A stretch of 64,000 nt of DNA, taken from the NCBI GenBank assembly GCA_028622995.1, contig JAJQJQ010000007.1, positions 4,898,001 through 4,962,000 on the forward strand. The letters run 5' to 3'. This stretch comes from Panagrolaimus kolymaensis (Eukaryota; Nematoda; Chromadorea; Rhabditida; Panagrolaimidae). The notes below the pieces were generated by a model. The model had not been told where the DNA came from. It ran no database searches and was given only the letters and a program-made list of their open reading frames with translations. The translations under genes and the position numbers were made by a program. Within the stretch, counting starts at the first letter, position 1, and the number at the start of each line of letters is the position of its first letter. Shown piece after piece: positions 51,393 to 62,309 of this stretch.

Positions 51393-51404
51393 TTTATTTT
51401 TTAG
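51393..51404 (+). promoter_or_regulatory. Candidate spliced-leader acceptor for the small downstream gene
   Basis: TTTATTTTTTAG ends nine bases before the ATG at 51414, in a 287-bp gap after the sec-12 stop. A strong acceptor with no upstream coding exon between two same-strand genes is what an SL-processed operon looks like. Confidence 0.5.
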
Positions 51405-51413
51405 GATTCAAAA

Positions 51414-52085
51414 ATGTCACGAATCAATGTACCTCTTAAACGAAATATGAATGTTCCAGATGAAAATGAAGTTGTTATGAAAACTCCATATAAACAAAGC
51501 CATCATACACCTCTCAAATTGATGGGTACACCTCATTCGTCTCTTGCTAAAACTCTTCCAAAAACTCCTGGTTTAAGTATTCGATCAAATAATAATTTAC
51601 TCAATAGCACTCCTTGCGCTCGTCCACCACTAACTCAAACACAAAATTTTGTGGCTTTTGAAGTAAGTTCCTCGTTTTACTTGCTTGAATTAAAAGATTT
51701 TTATATTAGGAAGTATTGAGTGAAAGTGATGTCTCACAAGAAATGAAAAATCTCTCATTTAGTCCTCAACGTAACAATATGTTTGGTGATGATGAAAATG
51801 AAATCGATTACTGCCATGGAAGCCCTCTTCCATACATTAAGCTTTTTTTAAATTATTTTGAAAACAATAACTCTTATTACTTTTTTAGTCAACGAAGCTG
51901 ATTTGGAAAGAGAAATTGAAGATGTTGTACTTGAAGATCAATCTGATGAAATTTTTGAAAGATATTATGGAAAACAAACTTTTAACATGGATTTTGATGA
52001 TTTTTTAATCCAACTTCCTGTCTCTGAATCTGATGATGACATTTCTGATGAAGACGATAACATGATGTTTGTTCTTCAAGCCTAA
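51414..52085 (+). CDS. Small TP-rich, acidic-tailed protein; possible securin-like factor
   Basis: Exon 1 (51414-51662) is basic and rich in Thr-Pro sites (MKTPY, HHTPLKL, GTPH, LPKTPGL). Exon 2 starts at 51710. Exon 3 (51889-52085) is acidic, with FNMDFDDFLIQLP and SESDDDISDEDDN. The end of exon 2 is unclear: only a phase-1 donor fits exon 3. Canonical candidates are C|GTAACA (ends 51770) and G|GTGATG (ends 51785), but both discard coding-looking sequence up to 51836, where A|TTAAGC would be a perfect donor if base 51837 were G. Predicted length is about 170-190 aa. A basic N-terminus with CDK-type sites followed by an acidic C-terminus resembles securins, including a segment like the FxxxDFExFxLP region of vertebrate securin, but I see no clear KEN or destruction box. 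The function is therefore only a hypothesis. Confidence 0.75.
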
Positions 52086-52283
52086 ACTTTATATTTTTCT
52101 TTAACTTATGTACCTCAATTTTTTTTGATACTCACTTTTTTTGCTATTTATCGTTTGTATGTATTTTCCTCGTTGTGCCTTGTATAAATATTGCTTTGAA
52201 GTGAATTTTGTGGATTGTAAAAAAGCGTTATTACGCTACTCTATCTCTTTGATCACTTTGAAATCTTTGTCTTGCACAAAGCA

Positions 52284-52295
52284 ATCTTCTAGCAG
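52284..52295 (+). promoter_or_regulatory. Candidate spliced-leader acceptor and uORF leader of sav-1
   Basis: TCTTCTAG (ends 52292) or TCTTCTAGCAG (ends 52295) precedes two upstream ATGs. ATG-CAT-GTT-TGA runs 52296-52307. A second uORF starts at 52300 and its TAA (52318-52320) overlaps the main ATG (52320) as TAATG. Confidence 0.4.
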
Positions 52296-52319
52296 ATGCA
52301 TGTTTGAAATGTTAAAGTA

Positions 52320-53540
52320 ATGCAAAATCGTAATAGCAATTTTCGTGTTCCAGCTATATTAGAAGGAACACCGGGAATATACCAGCGAAGATTGTCTCCA
52401 CCTCGCGTACCGTCAACTGTTGCAGTGCCTCAAAGAAGAAAATCCGGAACTCCACGTTCAAGATTTGGAAGTCAATCGTCATGCGCTTCTGGAATTTTAA
52501 TTCCAGAAGAATCTCCATTAATTACAACTAGCAATGAAATAGCTTTTCAACAACAACAAAGGCAATCCGCTGCCCGTCGACCTGTTCCTCGAATGCATCC
52601 CACTGCATCTTCATCCGATAATTCAAGAGAACTTTCATCCCAATCATTTTCTGATACATCCAAAAGAACGGGGCTTACTGTATTTCGAAAATCTTTAACA
52701 TCTTCTCAATCCATTGGGAATGTTGTTCAACATGAATTTGAGCCTAAATTGCATTTAGCATCCTCGGCACAAAACGTTTTAACTGTTGATTATGTTAATA
52801 ATCAGCCGAATGGTTATCGAAATGTTTCATCATCGCTTCAAAGTTTATCAGGAAAAACTCCAGGTTCTTCTATTCTTCTTGATCGAAGCGTTGTGGTAAA
52901 TGCTGATGATGAACTTCCTTTACCACCTCGTTGGGAAGTTCGATTAACAGCTAGTAATATTCGATATTATGTGGATCATAACAATCAACGAACTCATTGG
53001 ATTCATCCTCTTGCACGTGAAAATTTACCACAAGGATGGACTAAAATATTTGATGAAGATCTCGGTGTGGTATATTATAAGTAAGAATTTTAAAAATAAT
53101 TTGAACTAAATATTAAAATAAAATTTCAAAAAAAAAATGCGAACACTCCATTTACATTATTACAAAATTGTTTAAATTTTAGTGAAGTTGAACGTCGCTC
53201 ACAATTTGATCATCCAGGAATTGCAACGCCTGCATCGAATATTGCAGAAGTTCATGGTTCTGTACAATCTATTGTTCCTAATCGTAATCAATCGAATGAT
53301 GATATTGAAGATCTTAATATAATAAGTGAAGAAATTCCTATATGGCTCCAAATGTATTCAGAAGCTCCATCCGAAACGGATCATTTATTAAACTTTAATC
53401 TTTTTAAACTTCAACAACTTGAAGTATTTGATGAAATGCTTTTAAAATTATTTAAACAGGATGCCATTAATACTGTAATCAAATATGAAAAACCTCGGCG
53501 TGAAATTAATGGGGAACTTTTTCGACGCTTAATTCGATAG
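52320..53540 (+). CDS. sav-1: Salvador (SAV1) scaffold of the Hippo pathway
   Basis: Two exons (52320-53080, 53183-53540) encode 372 aa, close to the 383 aa of human SAV1. A disordered Ser/Arg-rich N-terminus is followed by tandem WW domains: LPLPPRWEV...YYVDHNNQRTHWIHPL (Trp205, Trp227) and LPQGW...VYYNEVERRSQFDHPG (Trp240, with Phe in place of the second Trp). An aromatic substitution in WW2 is also typical of Salvador in other animals. The C-terminal helical part (about 300-372; IPIWLQMYSE, LFKLQQLEVFDEMLLKLFKQ) is the expected SARAH domain that binds Hippo/MST kinases. In flies and mammals Salvador bridges Hippo and Warts; the nematode role is less clear. It lies 234 bp after the preceding gene on the same strand, consistent with an operon. 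Confidence 0.95.
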
Positions 53541-54061
53541 TTTTTTTTGTAGTTTTAGTTAACAAAATTTTTTTTGCTCAATTTTTCCTAGAAATTTTTA
53601 AGAGATGCCAAAATTAGTTGCCACTTTAATCTTTTATCTACCTAACTACCTACATATTTGTGCCTTATTGTATGTAAATTTTTACGTAAAACGACGACCA
53701 AAGAATTGAATGAATAAATTTTTACTCCTAAATTTTATTTTTTGTTATTGCCGCTTCTTGAAGAAGAAAAAAATCTTTAACGTTTGAGCTCATTACTGTA
53801 AAGTTTGCAACCCTCTTTTCAATGGAAGCCTCAATTCATTCTCGTATAAAAACAAAAAACATAACAATAAAAAAATCTTTCAAAATTCGATTAAGTAAAT
53901 TTTTTACACGTAAAGTTAGAAAGTAAATAAGACAAGGATGACACATACATAAAAATGAAACTTTTTGCAGTTACTTTATTCTAAGATTAGTAATGATGGA
54001 AAAATGGTACAAAAATTATATAATCGAAAACAACCCGTTTGATGGAAAAGCAGAAAGGTGA
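53541..54061. other. Convergent 3' region between sav-1 and the acyltransferase
   Basis: About 520 bp between two stop codons of genes pointing at each other. AT-rich, no features recognised beyond probable 3' UTRs. Confidence 0.6.
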
Positions 54062-56051
54062 CTAGTAGAAGATGGAAAGAATCGAAAACCATAGAGGTCT
54101 CATCCAAATGGTGTAATGAGCATAAAATATGGCGATCCAAAATACTTGAACAGCAATATTACGGAAGACCGAATAATGAAGAGGACGTCCTTGACCAGGG
54201 AATGTTCCAGTACGATAAAAATCATCAAGAAGTTTGTCCTAAAAATACGTAAATAGTTTAATGCTAAAATATTTTTAAAAAAATTCGACATACTTTCTTT
54301 TCATATTGTTCATACAACCATTGTTTGAGAGTTTCTTCGTTTGACCATTCAGGTCTTACTTTATGAATCTTGTAATGAATTGAAATATGTGAGTCGGGCC
54401 AATCACCAAGCATAGCATCGACGAGAGTAGGAATATGTCCTTTTGGATATCCAAGTGTACAATCTATCACATATTCAATTGGTGGACCATTTCCTGTACG
54501 AGAAGTAGTTAATGCTAAAACATATAATTTTAAACAATTTTTTCATTTTCTGGTTTAACATACATTTATCAGATGGACCACATATTTTCAAAACAGCATG
54601 AGCCGCACCAACACGCGGATGAGCACAATGTTTAAAAGGTTGGATACCATTTTTTTCAGCAAATTTCTTTTCAGAGTTTCGAATTATAAAGAGGCGAGAG
54701 CCTTCGGGATACCTGAAATTGGAATGAAACAGTTTTTCACAAATCTTCAGACATTTATTATTTTACATTACAACCCAGCCATAATCAAATTTCCAATAAT
54801 TATTTCTTAAATGATCACAAAATTGTTGAAGAATTCCAGCTCTTTTGGATGATCCACCATTGATAAAAAAATTTCCTAAAAAATAATTTTTTAGTATTGT
54901 TCTTGTAATCGTTTGAGAAAAAAAATTTACCATGAGCTGTCCAAAGAACCCCTAAAGGTGTAGATTTCCAAATGTTATATATAACCCATAAATATTTGCC
55001 CGTAATTGGAGGTTTATTATGAAAACCTGTCATAAGACAGAAATGATCCATGAGGCCTAAATGATTTGCAAGAAATAAACATTTCTTTTCAGCAACTTGG
55101 GAAATATCGTCGCCATATTCTTCCACGGTTAATCCAGTGTACTGACCAGCACAAGTCCAATGCTCATTTACCATATTACAGAGTTGATGTTCCACTACAT
55201 TGAAAGTTTTGACACTGAAAATGAAAAATTTAAGGCTTATGGTCATAAATAAACTCATACCTAAAAAACATAATAGGCACAAATATCACGCATGTTGAGA
55301 CACAAGCTGCAGGTACAATAATTACTGTCATAATAAACCAATAAAACATTCCAATCATAGCCATAAGTTTTCTAAAATCCATTACAGGTGCAAACAGGGA
55401 TTCTTCATCGTCATTTCGTGAACTCAAGCTTCTCGACATTTGTCTAAAAAAAACCCAATCAGTAAAAGTTTAATAAAAACGCCTAAAGCAAATCATAGTT
55501 TATCTTATTGATTTCTTTATCAAAAAGAAGAGATAAAAAAAGTTCAAAGTGTATCAACAAAAATTTAATTGGATATTCGCGGATGTCATTTCAAAAGATA
55601 ATTATGCACATGCATTTTTTTTTGTTCAAATTAAGAGCTCCTATGTTAAAAATAGCAGTAAGCGTTTATTCACAAAAAATAAAATTGACTTATATATTAA
55701 ACATAGACTATAAAACTCAAAAAAAACCTAACCTTGAGTAGTATCAGTAGTTAAAATGAGTCTATGATTAGTAAAATGAAAGAAGAAAAGTAAGTCAGAA
55801 TTTTAAAAAATATTAATTTTGTTTGAGCTAAAATTTAAATTTTGAAACAAAAAATACTCTCACTCATAAAGTTAATGAAAAATTGCATCTTTTGAAATGA
55901 CATGTATTCGAAAGAAAGAAAACAAAAACAAAATAGTAAGGAAATTTGAGTTGATTAAAGGTGAAGAGAAAAAAACTTACTTTGCCATTTGAACGGGATC
56001 ATCGTGAAGGAGATGATGTTGAGGAACAGCCTGATTTTCAGCGGCAATCAT
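54062..56051 (-). CDS. LPGAT1: LPGAT1-like lysophospholipid acyltransferase
   Basis: Seven exons on the minus strand: 55981-56051, 55261-55443, 54931-55214, 54767-54875, 54564-54712, 54294-54514, 54062-54238; total 397 aa with consistent phases. The first exon ends in phase 2 and joins in frame to the next (..QMAKQMSRSLS). Hydrophobic segments span about residues 46-80. The acyltransferase motif I is NHLGLMD (N135, H136, D141) and the substrate motif is YPEGSRLF (about 217-224). The C-terminal half (VIDCTLGYPKG; WLYEQYEKKDKLLDDFYRTG) matches LPGAT1 rather than LCLAT1 in detail. A hydrophobic C-terminus (VFWIAIFYAHYTIW) follows. Known members are ER enzymes that acylate lysophospholipids such as lysophosphatidylglycerol. 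TTTTTAG at 56094 (read on minus), 43 bases upstream of the ATG, may be a 5' UTR or spliced-leader acceptor. Confidence 0.92.
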
Positions 56052-57281
56052 ATCGTCGTCAAATTGTTTGACCCAAATGGCTGGGTTTCACCCCTAAAAA
56101 GAAAAAGAATGTTGTAAATAAAAAAAATAAATATTTGACAAGAAAAAAATCGTTAAAGCAATAAAAGGTGAGGCCATAAAAGCAGTAGCAGCAGCAGGAA
56201 CAAAAAAAGATAGGAAAAAAGGAGCGAGCACGTTTGCTATTATTGTATTTTAGTTTTTTTATTCGTTGATGATTAAAAAAAGGCAAACAATGATTCTCAA
56301 ACCATTCTAAAATTCAAACAACAAAAAAACGTTGATCGTTTTTTAGGCATAGCGGGAAAAAATCATAAAAACCTTGAAAATTGTAAAAAAAAGGAAAAAG
56401 AAAAGATAGCAAAAAAAAATTAGAGCAAAGTCTAAAGTTAAAGGCCATCACTTTTTTATTTATGAGAACCTGCACAACATTTGATTTTATTTGATACCCA
56501 AGTAAGCCTCCTCACGCCATCCCTTTTTTATACTACGCTTTCCTTTGGAGCTATCAGTTATAGTTGATCGCTCTCTCGCATGCTCTCCCTTCTTTTTTTT
56601 CTTCTCATTAATTTACATGGCTTGACTAAGCGAAACGGAGACTTTGATCACGAAAAAAAGGATGTGTCTTGAAAGATTGATAAAGAGCAGATGATTTTAA
56701 GCAGTAAAAATACTGATAAGGTAAATAATGGAGAAAAATAAAAGATAAAACTATAAAATAGTTGAAGAGTTCAAAAAACAATCATTTAACGAAGAAAAAA
56801 ATGTATGTATCTGCCAAAAAAAGTCTCTCATATTTCTGCTGCCGTTAAAAATCCAAAGGATAAAAAAATTAAGCTAAAGAGACAAGGCGCGCTCAATGAG
56901 CTTATTTTCCTTACTGCCTTTTTTCACTTTGCAAAGGATATGATGGCGTCTAAAAACCAGGCGTACAAGTATACCTAAATAACTCAAAGCTACACTACAA
57001 ACGACAAATGCTAAGAATTTCAAGACGGACAAACTTTTTTTAACCAAGAAAAAAATGGTGTGATTTTTTAATATTTGACAAAAGGAGCGCACTCTATTTC
57101 CATGGTTATAAAAAAGATGTATTAATTCAGCGATATTTACACCTTTAAAAGCTAAACTATGAACATTATTAATTTATTTATTTATTACAATGAACTCAAG
57201 ATAAAGCATAATTTCTTTATATAAAAAAGTACCGGTAACAGCAAATAAGGCAATATAATGGAACATTAAGATACAAAAATA
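56052..57281. other. Intergenic, upstream of the acyltransferase and downstream of the SKP1-like gene
   Basis: About 1.2 kb, purine-rich on the plus strand (long A runs). No gene, RNA or repeat recognised. Confidence 0.6.
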
Positions 57282-57921
57282 TTAAGCAGCAAAAGGACGT
57301 CCCATGATTGATTCATAAGCTTCAGGATAAGCTTGCCAAAGCGTAGTTTCTTCGATAATACCATGAGTTTTTAAATCATTTTCGTCCAAAGGAGTACTTC
57401 CAAAATATTGTGATAAGTTACGTACATCAGCTGGAGCAGTATCTCTAACAACAGTAGCGAAATACCAAACAAAATAGCGTTTTGCAAAATCCATGGATAC
57501 ATAAGCACAAAAGTTTGTAGCTTCAATACGCTCATCCCCATCAAGTTCATCAAAGAATGATCGTAAAATTGCAGGAGGTTCGTCACCATACTAAAAATCA
57601 AATATTTTCTTACATCATCAAACATATTAAAAACAAACGACTTACAGTTTTACCTTCTAACGCAGAGGAATAAACTAAGGGATCTTGAGTTTTGAGAAGC
57701 TTCAAAAGTTCGACGAGGATTTCATAGCTTTTTGAAGTAAACTCTTGTACAGGTAATTCAGCAGCATTTTGATTTTGGATTGCTTGACGATAATCTTGTA
57801 ACATTTGGCTCAATTTATAAAAGTGTTCAGAAATGATCATCTTCTTTCCATCTTTAAAGACAAAAGCCAAATTTGTAGGTTGATCTTCTGCTATTGTAAT
57901 ACCATCACCAGCTTCAGCCAT
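57282..57921 (-). CDS. Divergent SKP1-like (BTB/POZ-fold) protein
   Basis: Two exons (57646-57921 and 57282-57590) encode 194 aa. The N-terminal half (VFKDGKKMIISEHFYKLSQM; VQEFTSKSYEILVELLKLLK) fits the Skp1 BTB/POZ fold, and the second half (IEATNFCAYVSMDFAKRYFV; APADVRNLSQYFG) aligns with the Skp1 dimerisation domain that binds F-box proteins (AANYLDI...V...G.TPEEIR..F). The conserved C-terminal ENQWCE of canonical Skp1 is absent; the protein ends MGRPFAA. Nematodes have expanded families of Skp1-related (skr) SCF subunits, so a divergent paralogue is plausible. Whether it still binds cullin or F-box proteins cannot be told from sequence alone. Confidence 0.85.
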
Positions 57922-58598
57922 ATTTGAGTTGAAGAACGTCTTAGCAGGTTAAAAAATGTGTACGTAAACTGAAAGTATTTGATTAAATGAAATGTTTCTT
58001 AATTTTTTTTTACGAAAACAATGGAAATCTGAATATTCGCGATTTTGAAAAATAAAGAAAAAGTTAGAAGAAAAGCAGCAAAAAGTTTGAATGAAACAAA
58101 AAATTTGGCGCAAGGAACATAATAATGGCTGCTACCCAACTCGTTAAGGCAGTAATAAACAGTGTCTGTTCAAAAGAAATTTTGCATTGAATGTAAAACA
58201 GTTTTTGCTTTTTTATATGTGATCTTGGAATTACTTACATTCATAATAAGTTTAGCAAAGCTAGGAATAACCAAAAAATATAAACGCAAACGTAAAAAAA
58301 CTAAAAACATGTTTAAAACCTTCGTATGAAGATCCCATTGAAATTAGGATAACATGTTGCTACTACTACCGTAATGATTCAGTATCAGTGTGCTTATTGT
58401 AATTTTTTTAAATAAGCTATATTGATTACCCTTTAGACTTGGATTTTTTATGCTTGAAAGCACGAAAAAAAAGTTTTTCAAATCATTGAAGCGCATTTCC
58501 ACTTTATTTTTAAAAAATTTACTAAAGTTTTTTAGTTGTGTTTTTGTTTGGTTGTTTATTGCAGCTTAACTAAAAAATATTTTCATTATTTTATTATT
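57922..58598. promoter_or_regulatory. Shared upstream region between divergent SKP1-like and EFHC-like genes
   Basis: 677 bp between the two starts, so it should contain both promoters. TTTATTGCAG (ends about 58562) is an acceptor-like site 36 bases before the EFHC-like ATG. No known operator was recognised. Confidence 0.45.
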
Positions 58599-60583
58599 AT
58601 GAATCGATATAAATCGGAGCCATATTTATGTAAAAATTGTGATTGCTTTGATGATGACTTACATTTTTATAGTCAATCTTTTGTAAAACCAAGGGTTTGT
58701 TTGAAAGATTTTTTTTAAAGCTACAAAACTAAAACTTACATACATACATAATATTTAGGGACGTCAACAAATTTTTGATAAAAAAGAAAATGTAATTTTT
58801 ATGAAAGATCCTTTATCAAAACCAAAAAAGAAAAGTTGGGAACCATTAAGAAATATTCCATTGTAAGAAAATTTAATTTTAAGACTACACAAACTTTAAA
58901 TTTTTATAATCTTATTTTAGCGCTGAATATTTTGATCCCATTCATAAAGCAGCATTAACATACACATGTTATTTAAATGAAACGGATGGGGAAGAAGGAG
59001 AATTATTAAAAATTCGCCCCATGAAACTTACATACCATTTAGATGATGAAACCATGTCATTAACTGAGCCATTTAGTGATAATTCGGGACATTTACAAGG
59101 TCGAATGTTTCATTCTCAAAAGGTTCCACGACATGATCGCCAAATAGGATATGATTATTTAACATGGAAGGATATAAAAGTTGGAGAAGATTTAAAACTT
59201 TTTGGTAGAAATTATCGCATTGTCTCCTGCGACACTTTCACCAAATCATTTCTTGAAGATAGAGGAATTAAAGTCCATGAAACTGAAACAATTCCAATTG
59301 ATTCATGGAATCTTTCAAAACATTTTCAAACTGATAAAGCGCGAGAAGCAGAAATAAAAAAATATTTTCGTGAAAAAGAAAAAGTTGATGAAATGATTTC
59401 ATGGGAAAATATTCCAGAAACATTAACATTTTATTGTGCATGGTTGGATACCAAATCAGATTTTTATGGTGAAAGAATTAAGCGAACTTTTAAACTTATG
59501 ATGAATAGCAGTGATGATTCAATAACCATGATTGAAACAACCCCTGGTTTTGGAAATCAACTGTTTCTTAAAACTGAACAACTTCCATACACAACTTCGG
59601 GAAAGTTTTAAATTAAAAATAATAATAAGTGGGAAGTTGGATGAAGAAACAAACAAAGTTTCTTTTTTTTAAAGATGATGCCATAAGTAAAGTTTAGGTC
59701 ACGCAACTTGTCTTCAAAAGGGTTAACGAAAAATGTGAATATTTGATTCAAGAATTTCATTATTTTTCTTCTTTTATTTTTAAACTAGTTTTACCAAAAA
59801 ATAATTCTTTTTTTTTTTGGGAAAGATAACAGTTAGATGATACTGGTAGTTGTAAAAACATGAGTTTGTGAAAAAATTTGCCGAAGCTTTTTTGGTTCCT
59901 TAACTAAATGCAAAGTTGCGCAATATAATAATTATCTAAAATTTTGGAAAAAAGACAATACAGCATTCATTCACTTTTTTAGATGGTATAAGAAAATATT
60001 ATCGAATAGAAAATATGAAACCTGGAATTTGGATTGAAGTTTATAAACGACCCATGTATATTTATGATTGCGAAGGTGAAGCAACCAAAAGTTTTTTAAA
60101 ACAACAATTTGGCCAAATTGAATTTGGTGAATGTTCCATCGAAGTAATGAACTCAACAAAATATTTTAAACCATTGATTGAAAGTTTTTTTTAATTTTCA
60201 GCTCCTTCAAGCTGGACCGCCTTCGCTTGAACTTGAAATTTTACCCGATGAACTTTGGTTTAAAGCTTCCAATGTAAGATTTGTAAATTATAACTTCGTG
60301 GTTTTTAAATTTTTTTTTATTTTAGCCTGATTTTACTGCATTTAAATTTTTGCTTATTTATTCAATATTAAATCGGCGAATTGATATTTATGAAGAGGGA
60401 AAGCTTCGAGAATGGACAAAAGGCCGACCATTTTTACTTGAAATTGATGCAGGTCCATTGAGAGAAAAGGATTTTCGTGTTGGAGCCAATATTGCTTTAT
60501 TCAAATGGAATTTTAAACTTACAAAAGCTTCCAAAAACACTCAAGAATTTATTAAAGCGAGAGATTCCAGCAGCGCGGTCTAA
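58599..60583 (+). CDS. EFHC1/EFHC2-like DM10-domain protein
   Basis: Six exons: 58599-58694, 58759-58862, 58921-59604, 59993-60143, 60202-60273, 60326-60583; 454 aa. DM10-1 is clear (LTYHLDDETMSLTEPFSDNS; TWKDIKVGEDLKLFGRNYRI with SCDTFTKSFLEDRG). DM10-2 begins DFYGERIKRTFKLMM and ends PMYIYDCEGEATKSFLKQQFG. DM10-3 is KFLLIYSILNRRIDIYEEGK to VGANIALFKWNFKL. The splice into exon 4 uses an unusual acceptor (GGTATAAG, 59992); the better-looking TTTTTTAG at 59982 gives the wrong phase. The protein ends after DM10-3 and lacks the EF-hand region of vertebrate EFHC1 (about 640 aa). Family members are microtubule and ciliary proteins. Confidence 0.87.
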
Positions 60584-60775
60584 ATTTTTATGATTTTTTA
60601 AATTCTTTTATAGTAGCTTTCTTTTAATTTAAAATGTGATTAAATGAAAATCTTTCGAGTAATAAAGGTAAAAACAAAACTTATTTTTGGGTGAAATATT
60701 ACCGTAATTGACTCATATGGAGCATGTTTTGTTATTATTTACTGTATTTTTCTTTTCACGGTAGGGAAAAAACGA

Positions 60776-60847
60776 AGGTCCTACCCGGATTCGAACCGGG
60801 GTTATTGGATTCAGAGTCCAATGTGATAACCACTACACTATAGGACC
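60776..60847 (-). tRNA. tRNA-Gln (anticodon CTG)
   Basis: A complete 72-nt cloverleaf on the minus strand: acceptor GGTCCTA/TAGGACC, D arm GTGT...TCAC, anticodon stem TTGGA/TCCAA with loop CTCTGAA (anticodon CTG), and T arm CCCGG-TTCGAAT-CCGGG, discriminator T. A T6 run shortly downstream on the minus strand serves as a Pol III terminator. No intron. Confidence 0.97.
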
Positions 60848-62309
60848 AACTCACACTTTTTGCGGTATGTTCGTCGAACAAGGTTAAAAAGAGCACGGCT
60901 GGATGCACACTTTTTTGTTGTTGTTGCACAATTGCTGTCGTTGTTCGTGTGCTTTTCTTCGTAAAAAAAACTTCTGTAAACTAAAAAAAACATATTGTAA
61001 TTTCACAGAATGCAACTCAGTTGAATCAAATAAAATCTTCATAATTGCCTTCAGACATAATGCAGTTCGATGCTTAAATAAGTCAAATTCCGGCAAAATA
61101 TGATATCTTCAAGCTTTTTAGTAATTCTCTTCTACTAATGCATTTATTCATATTTTGTGTATTTATTTGCTTTTTCGTAATTGAAACATCTGTATTCAAT
61201 AGCTTTAAATGATTTATTTGCTCCTTACAGTAGTGATAAATGAAGTCCAACTTTTTTCTTTTTAATTTTTTTTGCTTAATTCAAAACACATTTTCTATTT
61301 AAAAAAAGAAAACTTTTGTTCCTTCTGTCATTTTCAGTAAGTTGTTCGCTTCAAGTTTTTGTCAGAATCCGAAAAAAAACAGAAGAAAAAAATAAAGTGA
61401 ATGTTTCCACGCATCTATCAAGTTCATTTTTTCCGTTTTTATTCCTTGCTCAACAACACACATCGAAAAAAAGGAAAGAAAGAAAAAAAAACATTCTTAA
61501 GCAATTAGAAGTTCTTTGAAGCTTAAAGCCGCTCGGATAAAAAAGGAAGATTGCCCGAGGAATCGAGTTTGAAACGCTAATTTTAAAACATTTTTGACTT
61601 TTGTTTGAATGTAATTGAAAGCAAAAAATAGACTACGAAAGATTTTGCACCATAACTAAATAAAGAAGAAGAAGCATGTAATTTTCAAGCTTCTATTTTG
61701 AAAGATAATTGCTAGTCTTTTCTTTTAGCTAGTTTTGCAGTTTTAAATTCAATAATGATCTTGCGAATGTTGAAAAAAAGTACTTTTGTTTTTTGAAAAT
61801 TTCTTAAAGTAAATTATTATTTTTTTTATTATCAATAAATGTGAGCAAAAAAAAAGAGGCTAAAGAATGCGAGAAAAAAAATATGGCCAAGCCATTCCAA
61901 ATTTAATGGAATAAAAAAAGAAAAAAGCATCGTGGAAAAATGCATTTTTCTAAAAGCTTTGATGACCGAAAAAAATGGTGAAAGATAACGAGATAAAACA
62001 AGCAGCTTCTGTTGGCCTTTCTGCAACCAACTTACATAGCATGCATTTGCTCTGTTAAACCCATTATTTTGACTTAATTAGCTTACCGTATATTAAATAT
62101 TTTTTAATTTTTTTTATGGTTTGTCCCCTCTTAGTCGATATCAACCCATAAGATGGACAAAGACAAAAAAAATTTCAAAGAAAAACTCGGAGCAGCGATG
62201 TCTCTGTCACAAAAAAAATATCATTCATGTTCCACATTTTTTTGCTTCATTCCTTTCCCCAATATTCATATTTGCAATACAACAATTTTTTTTAAGACAA
62301 AGTGAAAAA
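60848..62309. other. Intergenic, no gene recognised
   Basis: About 1.5 kb of AT-rich DNA with A and T runs. The open frames present are low-complexity and overlap on both strands without splice support. Confidence 0.55.

Noticed and set aside
56059..56286. Minus-strand frame overlapping the first acyltransferase exon
   Set aside because: Different frame from the supported exon, Phe-rich, and stops before any donor; the spliced MIAAENQ start fits better.
59611..59980. A further exon between the two halves of the EFHC-like gene
   Set aside because: No open, phase-compatible segment with splice sites was found; joining 59604 to 59993 keeps frame and restores DM10-2.
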